42,610 nucleotides of DNA from Pseudomonadota bacterium (GTDB lineage Bacteria > Pseudomonadota > Alphaproteobacteria > Rhizobiales > Devosiaceae): NCBI GenBank assembly GCA_023415605.1, contig JAEZKB010000327.1, positions 1-42,610 of the forward strand, written 5' to 3'. Positions 24,504 to 36,625 of the stretch are shown here, piece by piece. The notes beneath the pieces were generated by a model. It searched no databases, was not told the DNA's origin, and saw nothing but the letters and a program-made list of their open reading frames with translations. The stretch's first letter is position 1. Every line of letters begins with the position of its first letter. The translations under genes and the position numbers were made by a program.

Positions 24504-25375
24504 TCCGCATTCTGCGGGCCGGACCGCTCTGCACACTGCAGGACGAGGGCCGCTTCGGGATGCTGGTCCATGGCGTCACGGCGTCGGGTCCGATGGACCG
24601 GACCGCCTTCCGGACAGCCGGGACGCTGCTCGACATTGCTGGATCGACCGCCATCGAGTTCACCACGGCTGGTTTGAGCGTGGAGCCCCTGGAGCCGGTG
24701 CGGGTGGCTTTTGCGGGCGGGGAGTTCAGGGTTGCCGTCAACGGCAAAGCGAGGAGTTGGCCCGGCACGACAAAACTCAAGGCCAGCGACCGCCTCGACA
24801 TTACGCCGGGCCCGGCGGGAAACTACGGCTATCTTCGCTTCGAGCGCGAGATCGACATTGGCCAGGTGATGGGCAGCCGCTCGACCAACCTCACCGTCGG
24901 CCTGGGCGGTCCGGAGGGCAGGGCCCTCCAGGCAGGGGATGAGCTTCGGCTGCGGGAACCCGGTACTCCGATCGGCCCGCCCTTGGCCAAGACAACGGAG
25001 GGCCCGATCCGGGTGAACTGGGGCCTCCATGCCGACCTCTTCCCCTCTGCCGTGCGCGAGGCGTTCGTGGCGAAGCCGTTCATCATCTCGCCGAAGCTCG
25101 ACCGCATGGGCGCCCGGCTGGAGGATCGCCATCTCGTCTTCGCCCAGACCATGAGCCTGACGCTGGTGTCGGACGCCATCGTGGCCGGCGACATCCAGAT
25201 TCTCGGCGACGGCACGCCCATTGTACTGCTGCGCGACCACCAGCCGACCGGCGGCTATCCGCGCATTGCCACTGTTATCTCTGCCGATTTCGACCGCTTC
25301 GTTCAGATGCGGCCGGGTACGACGGTGTCGTTCCAACCGGTGACCGTCGCCAAAGCACAAGGGTTCTTGCGATGA
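24500..25375 (+). CDS. pxpC: 5-oxoprolinase subunit PxpC
   Basis: 291 residues of the KipA/allophanate hydrolase subunit 2 family (biotin-dependent carboxyltransferase-like domain). Conserved parts are LQDEGRFGMLVHGVTASGPM, MGSRSTNLTVGLGG and the C-terminal DGTPIVLLRDHQPTGGYPRI. It partners PxpB in the ATP-dependent step of 5-oxoproline hydrolysis. GTG at 24500 overlaps the pxpB stop, and the pxpA ATG overlaps its own stop, so all three genes are translationally coupled. Confidence 0.95.
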   Translation: MIRILRAGPLCTLQDEGRFGMLVHGVTASGPMDRTAFRTAGTLLDIAGSTAIEFTTAGLSVEPLEPVRVAFAGGEFRVAVNGKARSWPGTTKLKASDRLDITPGPAGNYGYLRFEREIDIGQVMGSRSTNLTVGLGGPEGRALQAGDELRLREPGTPIGPPLAKTTEGPIRVNWGLHADLFPSAVREAFVAKPFIISPKLDRMGARLEDRHLVFAQTMSLTLVSDAIVAGDIQILGDGTPIVLLRDHQPTGGYPRIATVISADFDRFVQMRPGTTVSFQPVTVAKAQGFLR

Positions 25376-26115
25376 CCTGGCTCGATCTCAATGCCGATCT
25401 CGGCGAAGGCATCGGCAATGACGAGGCTATGCTAGAGCTGGTATCGTCGGCCAACATCGCCTGCGGCGGCCATGCCGGCGATCACGTCACCATGGTGGTG
25501 GCGCTCCGTGCCGCGAAAGCGCGCGGCGTCACCGTAGGGGCGCATCCCGGCTTTGCCGATCCCGAGAATTTCGGCCGCCGCCGGCTGGTGCTGCCGCCGC
25601 AGGAGCTCGACGACACGGTCCGTCGGCAGGTTCGCGACCTGGCGGAGCTGGCCGTGGAAGAGGGCGTTTCCCTCAAATATGTCAAACTGCACGGGGCACT
25701 CGCCAACATGGCGGCCGAGGAGGCGTCCATTGCCGCCGTCTGCTTCGCCGCCTGCGAGGGGCTGGTGCGTGGGCTCGGCATCCTGGCCATCGACAACTCG
25801 GCGCAGGTCGACGTGGCTGAGACCATGGGCTTCCCGGTCGTGCGCGAGGCCTATGCTGACCGTGCCTACCTTGCCAACGGCCTGCTGATGCCGCGATCCG
25901 AGCCCGGTGCCGTGATCCACGATGTCGGCTTCATTGCCGAGCAGGCCATCCGGTTGGCGCAGACAGGAGAGATTGTTGCCGCCGACGGCACGGTCATCCA
26001 GACCGAGGCGAAATCGCTCTGCATCCATGGCGACAACCCGGAGGCGGTCGCCATCGCCCGGCAGGTGCGGACCGCCCTTGAAGCCGCAGGGATTGCGATC
26101 CGCTCGGCGTTCTGA
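25372..26115 (+). CDS. pxpA: 5-oxoprolinase subunit PxpA (LamB/YcsF family)
   Basis: 247 residues. The N-terminus WLDLNADLGEGIGNDEAMLE and SANIACGGHAGD are the LamB/YcsF hallmark, with later LKYVKLHGALANMA and FADRAY-like YADRAYLANGLLMPR. PxpA is the third component of prokaryotic 5-oxoprolinase. 5-oxoproline arises by spontaneous cyclisation of glutamine and glutamate, so this operon is a damage-control and recycling unit. ATG at 25372 overlaps the pxpC stop. folD follows after 41 bases and probably has its own ribosome binding site only. Confidence 0.95.
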   Translation: MTWLDLNADLGEGIGNDEAMLELVSSANIACGGHAGDHVTMVVALRAAKARGVTVGAHPGFADPENFGRRRLVLPPQELDDTVRRQVRDLAELAVEEGVSLKYVKLHGALANMAAEEASIAAVCFAACEGLVRGLGILAIDNSAQVDVAETMGFPVVREAYADRAYLANGLLMPRSEPGAVIHDVGFIAEQAIRLAQTGEIVAADGTVIQTEAKSLCIHGDNPEAVAIARQVRTALEAAGIAIRSAF

Positions 26116-26156
26116 CATATCGCGGTCTCCCCAACCCAGCCCCGAAGGATGCCCGC

Positions 26157-27059
26157 ATGACCGCCAAGATCATCGACGGAAAGACATTTGCCGAGGGGCT
26201 GCGCGCACGGATCGCCGGCCATGTGCAGCGGCTCGAAACCGAGCACGGAATCAAGCCGGGGCTCGCGGTGGTGATCGTTGGCCACGATCCGGCGAGCCAG
26301 GTCTATGTGCGCAACAAGGCCAAGCAGACCGTCGAGGTCGGCATGCACTCGGAAAAGTATGAGCTGCCGGCAGATGTGTCTGAGCTCGAAGTCCTGGAGC
26401 TCGTGCGTCGCTTGAACAACGACGACAAGATCCATGGAATCCTTGTACAATTGCCAGTGCCTGACCACATCGATGCCAACAAGATCATCGATACTATCTC
26501 GCCCGACAAGGACGTCGACTGCTTCACACCGGCGAGCGTCGGCAAGCTGACGATCGGGCTGCCGGGGCCGGTTTCCTGCACGCCGCTCGGCTGCTTGATG
26601 CTGCTGCGCGACACGCTCGGGTCGCTGAGCGGCCTCAACGCAGTGATCGTCGGGCGTTCGAACCTCGTGGGCAAGCCGATGGCGCAACTGCTGCTGCGCG
26701 AGAACTGCACCGTCACCGTCGCCCATTCCCGTACTAAGAACCTCGCCGATGTCGTCCGGCAAGCCGATATCGTGGTGGCGGCGGTCGGCCGCCCGGAGAT
26801 GATCAAGGGCGACTGGATCAAGCCGGGCGCGACGGTCATCGATGTCGGCATCAACCGCATCGACGCGCCCGAGAAGGGCGAGGGCAAGACGCGGCTGGTT
26901 GGCGATGTCGATTATGCCGGTGCGGCGGCTGTCGCCCGGGCGATCACGCCGGTGCCGGGTGGAGTAGGGCCGATGACCATCGCATGCCTTCTCGCCAATA
27001 CCGTCACCACGGCGTCGCTGATCAATGGGCTGGTGCCGCCCAAGGACTTGACCCCCTGA
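26157..27059 (+). CDS. folD: Methylenetetrahydrofolate dehydrogenase / methenyl-THF cyclohydrolase FolD
   Basis: Interconverts 5,10-methylene-, 5,10-methenyl- and 10-formyl-tetrahydrofolate. 300 residues. The active-site Lys lies in YVRNKAKQTVEVGM, the substrate loop is ILVQLPVPDHID, the NADP-binding motif is VIVGRSNLVGKPMAQLLL, and the C-terminal PGGVGPMTIACLLANT is the family signature. ATG at 26157 has GAAGGA upstream. It shares one-carbon metabolism with metH, which lies about 1.5 kb away on the opposite strand. Confidence 0.97.
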   Translation: MTAKIIDGKTFAEGLRARIAGHVQRLETEHGIKPGLAVVIVGHDPASQVYVRNKAKQTVEVGMHSEKYELPADVSELEVLELVRRLNNDDKIHGILVQLPVPDHIDANKIIDTISPDKDVDCFTPASVGKLTIGLPGPVSCTPLGCLMLLRDTLGSLSGLNAVIVGRSNLVGKPMAQLLLRENCTVTVAHSRTKNLADVVRQADIVVAAVGRPEMIKGDWIKPGATVIDVGINRIDAPEKGEGKTRLVGDVDYAGAAAVARAITPVPGGVGPMTIACLLANTVTTASLINGLVPPKDLTP

Positions 27060-27068
27060 CATTTTTCC

Positions 27069-27099
27069 CGGGGTCGTTTGGATTCTGGAAACGACTCCG
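27069..27099 (+). other. 11-bp hairpin between folD and the diguanylate cyclase gene
   Basis: Bases 27069-27079 pair with 27089-27099 (11 pairs including one G-T) around a 9-base loop, ten bases after the folD stop. No T-run follows, so it is at best a Rho-type or RNA-stabilising stem for the folD mRNA. The remainder of 27060-27167 shows nothing else clear. Confidence 0.4.
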
Positions 27100-27167
27100 T
27101 GCCTATCGTGAGGCAAGACTGAGCAGGGTTCCAGAAAGGGACCTGTCTGTCGCTGGGGGCCAGCGCG

Positions 27168-28223
27168 ATGTTGCTTCTCGACGCCGGAATTGGCGCGAGC
27201 CGGGGAGACGCGGTACTTGCACTGCTGGAGCGGGCGCAGGTGCCGCCTGTGCCGCCGTTCTACAAGCTTTGCTACGACTACCTTGCCGGCGCACCGACGC
27301 TGGATGCCATTCGCGCCGGCGCCATCCTCGAAGAGGGGGCGAACGGGCGGGGCGAGGACGCCCGGACGGCGGGCGAGCAGCTCTACGAGGATTTCGTCGC
27401 CCCGTACCAGAACGAAGGCACCATCACACAGGTGGTGGGCAGCATGATCGCGCGGATCGGGGCTCTCGAAACGCTGATGGCGGCGAGCCAGGAGGCTAAC
27501 CGCTCGCAAGCGGCTGAGCTTGCCGGGGCAACCGAACATCTCGGCGGCGACGACATCGATGCGGCGCTGCTGCGCGAATGGATTCTGCGGCTTGAGGCCA
27601 CCAACGTCGCGCTCCGGCGCGCCAACGAGGCGCTGTCGTCCGAACTCGACCAGACCATGGAAATCATCACCACCGGGCAGGACGAACTGGCGGCGCTGAG
27701 TCGTGCGGCGACCGTCGATACACTGACCGGCGTCGCCAACCGTGCCGGCCTGGATCAGGCACTCGGCGAGTTGTTCACCGACTTGGCGCCCCATACTCGG
27801 CTCTGCCTTGCTGTGGTGGACGTCGATCACTTCAAGCAGCTCAACGACGGCTATGGGCATCAGATCGGCGACGAGATCCTGCGGCTGGTCGGCCGCGCGC
27901 TCATGTCCTCGACGCGTGAGCAAGACATCCTAGGCCGCACCGGCGGCGACGAGTTCCTCGTCATCATCCGCGATGAGGATCTCCCCGGAGCTCGAATCAT
28001 CGCGGAACGAATCCGCCGGGCGATCGTGGACTGCGATCTCACCAAAATCCTCGGCAAAGGCGTGGTGGGGAATGTCACCGCCTCGATCGGCGTGGCGCAG
28101 TTTCACGCCGGCGACACGGTGGCCAAGCTCTTCGACCGGGCCGACAAGTGCCTGTTCGAGGCCAAGCAGCGCGGCCGCAACCAGACCGTCGTCGAGCAGC
28201 CGCCCGGCAAGCAGGCGGCGTAA
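27168..28223 (+). CDS. Soluble diguanylate cyclase (GGDEF)
   Basis: 351 residues. The C-terminal GGDEF domain makes cyclic di-GMP from two GTP. The active-site loop GGDEF is intact at residues 259-263, with VVDVDHFKQLND supplying the metal-binding Asp. The product-inhibition I-site RxxD (REQD, residues 250-253) is exactly five residues before GGDEF, so the enzyme is probably active and feedback-controlled. The N-terminal 165 residues (ALLERAQVPPVPPFYKLCYD onward) are helical, have no membrane segment and match no sensor domain I recognise; a helix around 140-175 may dimerise it. It ends two bases from the convergent CobW-like gene. Confidence 0.93.
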   Translation: MLLLDAGIGASRGDAVLALLERAQVPPVPPFYKLCYDYLAGAPTLDAIRAGAILEEGANGRGEDARTAGEQLYEDFVAPYQNEGTITQVVGSMIARIGALETLMAASQEANRSQAAELAGATEHLGGDDIDAALLREWILRLEATNVALRRANEALSSELDQTMEIITTGQDELAALSRAATVDTLTGVANRAGLDQALGELFTDLAPHTRLCLAVVDVDHFKQLNDGYGHQIGDEILRLVGRALMSSTREQDILGRTGGDEFLVIIRDEDLPGARIIAERIRRAIVDCDLTKILGKGVVGNVTASIGVAQFHAGDTVAKLFDRADKCLFEAKQRGRNQTVVEQPPGKQAA

Positions 28224-28225
28224 GC

Positions 28226-28587
28226 CTAGATCACCCGGCTGAGGTGGAAGCTGCGCAGCACCGTGTGGTCGCGCAGACCGTTAGCACTCGTATGCGGGTC
28301 GAGCTTGGCTACGATCGGCAGGGTGTTCTTCACGTCGCGCGCATCGATGATGACGGACTGCAGCCGACGCTTCTCCTGGCGGCTTTGCGTCAGCAGATCG
28401 AAGAGCATGGCCCGCACATCGCCAGCGGCGGCACAGGCAACGCATTCGGAACCCTGCGCGTGGCGGTCGTGCAGCGCCGGGTCCAGATGGATCAATGCTG
28501 AATCCTCATCGCGTGGCGGCATGGGCCCGTGCGTGACGATGGTCACCGGAATACTGGAGCTGGCCTTGTCGAACGGCGTGCCGGACA

Positions 28588-28588
<1 letters not shown>
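28226..28588 (-). CDS. Truncated CobW-like (G3E family) protein lacking the P-loop
   Basis: 120 residues. By eye it aligns with the first part of CobW/YjiA-type metallochaperone GTPases. Residues 13-19 IPVTIVT match the strand before Walker A, but the GFLGxGKTT loop is absent (THGPMPPRDED follows). ECVAC at 48-52 fits the GCxCC metal motif in reduced CxxC form, then GDVRAMLFDLL and LQSVIIDARDVKNTLPIV match the helix and strand that follow, and it ends at FHLSRVI where CobW continues. It therefore cannot bind GTP in the normal way. Its ATG overlaps the metH stop (TGATG), so it is made with methionine synthase. The family relation is an inference from pattern, and the function is unknown. Confidence 0.7.
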
Positions 28589-32343
<3,755 letters not shown>

Positions 32344-32379
32344 CGCTCTGGTCTCTACGCGCTTGCGACGCATCAGGGG

Positions 32380-32399
32380 ATATAAAGATATCTTTATAT
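32380..32399 (-). promoter_or_regulatory. Palindromic operator candidate upstream of metH
   Basis: ATATAAAGAT-ATCTTTATAT is a perfect 20-bp palindrome in otherwise GC-rich DNA, 36 bases before the metH start. On the metH strand TTGCCT-18-TATCTT could be a promoter, with the palindrome covering its -10. Palindromes controlling met genes in Proteobacteria include those of SahR, an ArsR-type repressor that senses S-adenosylhomocysteine; assigning this site to SahR is inference. Confidence 0.65.
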
Positions 32400-32550
32400 G
32401 AATGCCATAGGCAATCACATGATCCTGAAACGCCTGCTTAATTCGGCGCAATTTTAGGCAAATTAACTCCACCGCAACCATGCTGGGGCCTTCTGGAAGA
32501 AGGGGGCGGAGGGATTGGCTAGACTGATCCGGCAGCAGGGTTTGGGTATT

Positions 32551-33693
32551 ATGCGTTCTACATCGTCCCGTACGTGGCACAATGCCATTCGTCTCCTTGT
32601 CCTCTCGGCCTTCGTCGCCCCGATGATTGCCGCCTGTTCAGGCGGTGGCGGGACGGGGGCGACGGTCAAACGGGCAGCCTTCACCTCAAAGGAGTATGGG
32701 GTCGCGGTTTCGCCCCGCGTCACCCGCAATCCCAATCCGCCTAAGGGTGGTGGCCGCTATCTGGTGGGCAAGCCCTATACCGTGCGTGGCCAGGTTTATA
32801 CGCCGCGCGAGAACCCGCAGGGCTATTCCGATGTCGGCAAAGCGTCGTGGTACGGGTCCGATTTCCATGGCCGGCGCACGGCCAATGGCGAGATCTTCTC
32901 GGCCAATGCCATCACCGGGGCGCATCCGACGCTGCCGCTGCCGAGCTATGTGCGCGTCACCAATACCGATAACGGCCGCTCCGTGGTCGTCCGAGTCAAC
33001 GATCGTGGACCGTACATCCATGGCCGCATCATGGACCTGAGCCACCGCGCCGCAGACATCCTGGGCTACGTGAATAAAGGCACCGGTAACATCGCCGTCT
33101 CCTATGTCGGGCCGGCGCCGCTCAACGGCGACGACACCCGGATGCTCATGGCCAGCATCAACAAGCCCACGCGCATGGAGCAACAACTCGGCGTCGGCAT
33201 GAGTGAAACCCGTCTCGCCATGGTCGAACCGCAGCAGATGCAGCAGCCGCAGCCGCAGCCGGTGGTGAGCGCCGCCGCGGCGGCCGACTATCAAGGACAG
33301 AGCAGGGGGGCCTACTCCTCGCAGGACCTCGCCGACGATTTCTTCAATCTCTTCGGCTATGCGGCGACGGAGGAAGAGGCGGCGATCAACTCCGCCCATG
33401 CCGCCGCCACCGCCATGGCGACACGCTCGACGGCGCTCAACGAGTGGGTCTCTTCGGTCGACGAAACGGCCCGCGACATCAAGCTGCAGCTGGGTCAGTT
33501 CCGCGACGGCATCCGGGCGGTAGAGGTTGCCGAGGCCTTTGCGGTCTATGGCGCAGTCGACGAAGCCGAGGTCGCGCTCGGCGATCATACCGAAACGCGG
33601 CTCACCCTCACGAAATTGAAGCCCGGTGTAGCCCGCGCGGATGTGCTTTCGCTGGCTCAGGAACTTGGCCTCAGCGACATAATTCTCTATTAG
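32551..33693 (+). CDS. rlpA: RlpA-type septal ring lytic transglycosylase / lipoprotein
   Basis: 380 residues from ATG 32551, which gives a short n-region, a hydrophobic core (LLVLSAFVAPMIAAC) and a lipobox at IAAC, so the protein is probably a lipoprotein. An in-frame TTG at 32515 would only lengthen the n-region. The double-psi beta-barrel follows: VGKASWYGSDFHGRRTANGE, LPSYVRVTNTDNGRSVVVRV and NDRGPYIHGRIMDLSHRAAD. RlpA cleaves glycan strands that lack stem peptides, near division sites. The C-terminal third has a Gln/Pro linker and a tail ending ADVLSLAQELGLSDIILY, without an obvious SPOR domain. The D,D-carboxypeptidase next door makes stem-trimmed wall. Confidence 0.93.
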   Translation: MRSTSSRTWHNAIRLLVLSAFVAPMIAACSGGGGTGATVKRAAFTSKEYGVAVSPRVTRNPNPPKGGGRYLVGKPYTVRGQVYTPRENPQGYSDVGKASWYGSDFHGRRTANGEIFSANAITGAHPTLPLPSYVRVTNTDNGRSVVVRVNDRGPYIHGRIMDLSHRAADILGYVNKGTGNIAVSYVGPAPLNGDDTRMLMASINKPTRMEQQLGVGMSETRLAMVEPQQMQQPQPQPVVSAAAAADYQGQSRGAYSSQDLADDFFNLFGYAATEEEAAINSAHAAATAMATRSTALNEWVSSVDETARDIKLQLGQFRDGIRAVEVAEAFAVYGAVDEAEVALGDHTETRLTLTKLKPGVARADVLSLAQELGLSDIILY

Positions 33694-33734
33694 TCTCGGG
33701 TACGGGCTGCGGCGGCCCGAGAGCGAGGAATGAC

Positions 33735-34889
33735 GTGCGGGGATTTGGTCTGAGGCTGTTGGCATTGGTGACGTCGCTGGTCCTGGTGGTCGGCGGTGTG
33801 CACGCGCAGGATTTCGACACCAAGGCCAAGTTCGCCGTGCTGATGGATTACGAATCCGGCACCGTCCTCTTCAACAAGGAAGCCGATTCCGCCATGGAGC
33901 CGGCCAGCATGGCCAAGCTGATGACGGTCGCCGTCGTCTTCGACGAGCTGCAGCGTAACCGCCTGCAGATGACGGACGAGTTCTTCATTTCTGAGCATGC
34001 CTGGCGGGACGGCGGCGCTGCCTCCGGCGGCTCGACCATGTTCGCCGAACTCAACTCCAAGGTGCCGGTGGCCGATCTCCTTCGCTCGGTCATCATCCAG
34101 TCGGGCAATGACGCAGCGATCGCGCTGGCCGAAGGTATCGCCGGCAGTGAGACGACCTTCGCAGGCATGATGAACCAGCTGGCGGCCGAGATCGGCATGA
34201 CCAACTCGCATTTCGTCAACGCCACGGGCCTGCCGGATCCGAACCAGTATTCGACGGCGCGTGACCTCGCGATCCTGGCGCGGTTCCTGATCGCGCAGTT
34301 CCCCGAATACTACCCGATCTTTTCCGAGCCTGAGTTCACTTGGAACAAGATCCGGCAACAGAACCGCAATTCGCTGGTGGAGATGGGCATCGGCGTCGAT
34401 GGCCTCAAAACCGGACACACCGAGGCGGCCGGCTACGGCACCGTCGTCTCTACAGCAGCAGGCGGCCGCCGCCTGATTGCCGTGCTGCATGGCCTCACCT
34501 CCATGACCATGCGTGCCGAAGAAGCGCGCAAGCTCGTGACCTGGGGAACGCGCGGCTTTGAGTTGGTGCCGGTCTTTGCTGCCGGGCAGGTGGTCGCCCG
34601 TGCCAATGTCTATGGCGGCACGGAGCCGGAAGTGGGTCTCGTCGGCAAGGGCAACATCGATCTCTTCCTGCCCAAGGGCGCCAACAACTGTCCGACCGCT
34701 ACTGTCACTTATCGCGGCCCGCTGCGTCCGCCGGTCAAGGCCGGACAGGAAGTCGGCAAGCTGAACGTCATGTGTGACGACAAGGTGATTCAGGTCACGC
34801 CGCTCTATGCCGCCACCGACGTCGGAGAAGGCGATATCGTTCGCAAGGCATCGGATGCGGTCAAGCAACTGCTGCTCGGCTGGTTGTAA
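33735..34889 (+). CDS. dacA: D-alanyl-D-alanine carboxypeptidase (PBP5/6 type)
   Basis: 384 residues, exported (leader LRLLALVTSLVLVVGGVHAQ). Active-site motifs are all present: SMAKLM (SxxK, nucleophile Ser), SGNDAAIA (SxN) and DGLKTGHT (KTG). It trims the terminal D-Ala from peptidoglycan pentapeptides in the periplasm. After the catalytic domain comes a PBP5-type C-terminal beta domain (GNIDLFLPKGANN onward), and the final DAVKQLLLGWL is an amphipathic helix that probably anchors it to the inner membrane. GTG at 33735 is chosen because GAGG lies six bases upstream and the signal peptide then starts correctly. tmk follows after 15 bases. Confidence 0.95.
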   Translation: MRGFGLRLLALVTSLVLVVGGVHAQDFDTKAKFAVLMDYESGTVLFNKEADSAMEPASMAKLMTVAVVFDELQRNRLQMTDEFFISEHAWRDGGAASGGSTMFAELNSKVPVADLLRSVIIQSGNDAAIALAEGIAGSETTFAGMMNQLAAEIGMTNSHFVNATGLPDPNQYSTARDLAILARFLIAQFPEYYPIFSEPEFTWNKIRQQNRNSLVEMGIGVDGLKTGHTEAAGYGTVVSTAAGGRRLIAVLHGLTSMTMRAEEARKLVTWGTRGFELVPVFAAGQVVARANVYGGTEPEVGLVGKGNIDLFLPKGANNCPTATVTYRGPLRPPVKAGQEVGKLNVMCDDKVIQVTPLYAATDVGEGDIVRKASDAVKQLLLGWL

Positions 34890-34904
34890 CCCGAAGGAAA
34901 TCCG

Positions 34905-35591
34905 ATGCTCGACGTGCCAGCCAAGGTCGCGGCCCGCTTCATCACCTTTGAGGGTGGCGAGGGCGTCGGCAAGTCGACGCAGGTCAAGCGGCTGCTCGCC
35001 AATCTGGGGCGGCACGAGATTTCGGCCGTCCGCACGCGCGAGCCGGGTGGCACGCCTAAGGCCGAGGCCGTCCGGGCATTCATCCTGCAGGGCCGTTCGG
35101 AGAGCTGGGGACCCGGCGCAGAGGCAGTGCTGTTTGCCGCCGCTCGCCTCGACCATGTCAACCAGTTGATCGGCCCCAGCCTCGATGCCGGCAAATGGGT
35201 GATCTCCGATCGCTTCCACGACTCGACCCGGGCCTATCAGGGCCTTACTGGCGGGGTGGACGACAAGCTGATCCGCGGGCTTGAGGCGCTGGCGCTCAAC
35301 AACCGCAAGCCCGATCTCACCATCATTCTCGACATGGACCCGGAGGTGGCCTTCCGCCGTGTCAACGAGCGCGAGCTCGAAGGCGCGCTGCAGGCCACCG
35401 GCGACCGGTTCGAGAAAGAAGACCTCGACTGGCATCGCCGGTTGCGCGAGGCCTTCCTTGCCATCGCCGCCAACAATCCCGAACGCTGCGTCGTGATCTC
35501 CGCTGCGCAGAGCGAAGACGCGCTTGAGCAGGAGATCTGGGACACGCTCACCCGGCGGTTCCCCGAGCTGCAGACCGGGACGCCGGCTTGA
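34905..35591 (+). CDS. tmk: Thymidylate kinase
   Basis: Phosphorylates dTMP to dTDP for DNA synthesis. 228 residues. The P-loop is FEGGEGVGKST, the DR(Y/H/F) motif is SDRFHDSTRAYQG, and TREPGGTPKAEAVR binds the nucleotide. ATG at 34905 has GAAGGA at 34893-34898. holB begins on a TTG that overlaps the tmk stop, the usual tmk-holB pairing. Confidence 0.97.
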   Translation: MLDVPAKVAARFITFEGGEGVGKSTQVKRLLANLGRHEISAVRTREPGGTPKAEAVRAFILQGRSESWGPGAEAVLFAAARLDHVNQLIGPSLDAGKWVISDRFHDSTRAYQGLTGGVDDKLIRGLEALALNNRKPDLTIILDMDPEVAFRRVNERELEGALQATGDRFEKEDLDWHRRLREAFLAIAANNPERCVVISAAQSEDALEQEIWDTLTRRFPELQTGTPA

Positions 35592-36625
35592 GCGAATACG
35601 AACAGCGCGAACCCGACCAGCTCGACGGCGTGCCGCTGCCGGAGATGCAGCGGCGCGTGCTCGGGCATGTCGAAGCGCGCGCGGGCATCCTCGCCATGCT
35701 CGCCGCTGGACGTATGCCGGGCGGCGTGCTGATCCACGGGCCGCACGGTATCGGCAAGGCGACATTGGCCTTCGACTTGGCACGGAAGATCTTCGAGCGC
35801 ACCGGCGACGAGGATCCGCACCATATTGCCGAGCAGGTCGCGGCCGGCGGCTATCCGAACCTGCAGGTGCTGCGCAAGGCACCGCGCGACAGCGGCAAGG
35901 GCTACTACACCGTCATCCGCGTGGACGAGGTCCGCGACCTGATCGAGGGCCTGCACCGCACGCGGGGCAGGGCGGGGCATCGCGTCGTCGTGGTCGACCC
36001 GATCGACGACTGCAACCCGTCTTCGGCCAACGCGCTGCTCAAGATTCTGGAAGAGCCGCCACCCGATACGACCTTCTTTCTCGTCTCACACCGGCCCGGG
36101 TCACTGCTGCCGACGATCAAGTCCCGCTGCCACTCGCTGGCGCTGCGGCCGATTGCCGACGCCGACGTCCGCGACGTCCTCCTTTCGGTCCGCCCGGGCC
36201 AGACTGTCGACCACGCCGTCGATCTCGCAGGTGGCCGGCCGCGCCGCGGCTTCGAGGCCCTGCTAATCGGCGACGAGAGCGCGCTGGGTGCCCTGCGCAA
36301 CTGGCTGCAGAACCCCTCCGGCCCGCCCCCGGCGGCCCATATCGCCCTTGCCGATGTCCTGGCGGCCGAAAAGGATGGACCGCAGGGCCGGTTCGCCCGA
36401 GAGATCGTGCGCGACTGGGTAGCCGGAGAAGCCCGCGCCGCCGCTGCGGATGGCCCCGCTGCGCGCAGGCGTCTTGCCTCTGCCACGGAGCTATGGGACA
36501 AGGCCGACCTCATGTTTGCCGAGGCCGACGAGTACAATCTCGACCCGCGGCAGACGCTGGTCGCGATCTTCGACGCGATCAGGAAGCATGCGCTCCTAAC
36601 TGCGTCCCCGATCGAGCCCAGATGA
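35588..36625 (+). CDS. holB: DNA polymerase III subunit delta-prime
   Basis: Part of the clamp loader that places the beta clamp on DNA. 345 residues, AAA+ fold. A P-loop-like segment GPHGIGKATLAFDLA is followed by VVVVDPIDDCNPSSANALLK, then ILEEPPPDTTFFLVSHRPGS and TIKSRCHSLALRP, typical of delta-prime/DnaX relatives. The cysteine zinc module seen in enteric delta-prime is not evident. The start is TTG at 35588, overlapping the tmk stop (TTGA); metG overlaps its stop (ATGA). The tmk-holB-metG set is translationally coupled. Confidence 0.93.
   Translation: MSEYEQREPDQLDGVPLPEMQRRVLGHVEARAGILAMLAAGRMPGGVLIHGPHGIGKATLAFDLARKIFERTGDEDPHHIAEQVAAGGYPNLQVLRKAPRDSGKGYYTVIRVDEVRDLIEGLHRTRGRAGHRVVVVDPIDDCNPSSANALLKILEEPPPDTTFFLVSHRPGSLLPTIKSRCHSLALRPIADADVRDVLLSVRPGQTVDHAVDLAGGRPRRGFEALLIGDESALGALRNWLQNPSGPPPAAHIALADVLAAEKDGPQGRFAREIVRDWVAGEARAAAADGPAARRRLASATELWDKADLMFAEADEYNLDPRQTLVAIFDAIRKHALLTASPIEPR

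Noticed and set aside
25866..27923. Long open frame (685 codons) antisense to pxpA, folD and the GGDEF gene
   Set aside because: It crosses three well-supported genes and a gap, and is explained by high GC at third positions.
32344..32550. SAM-type riboswitch in the metH leader
   Set aside because: I looked for the pseudoknot layout of SAM-II and see no matching conserved core; the clear feature there is the DNA palindrome.
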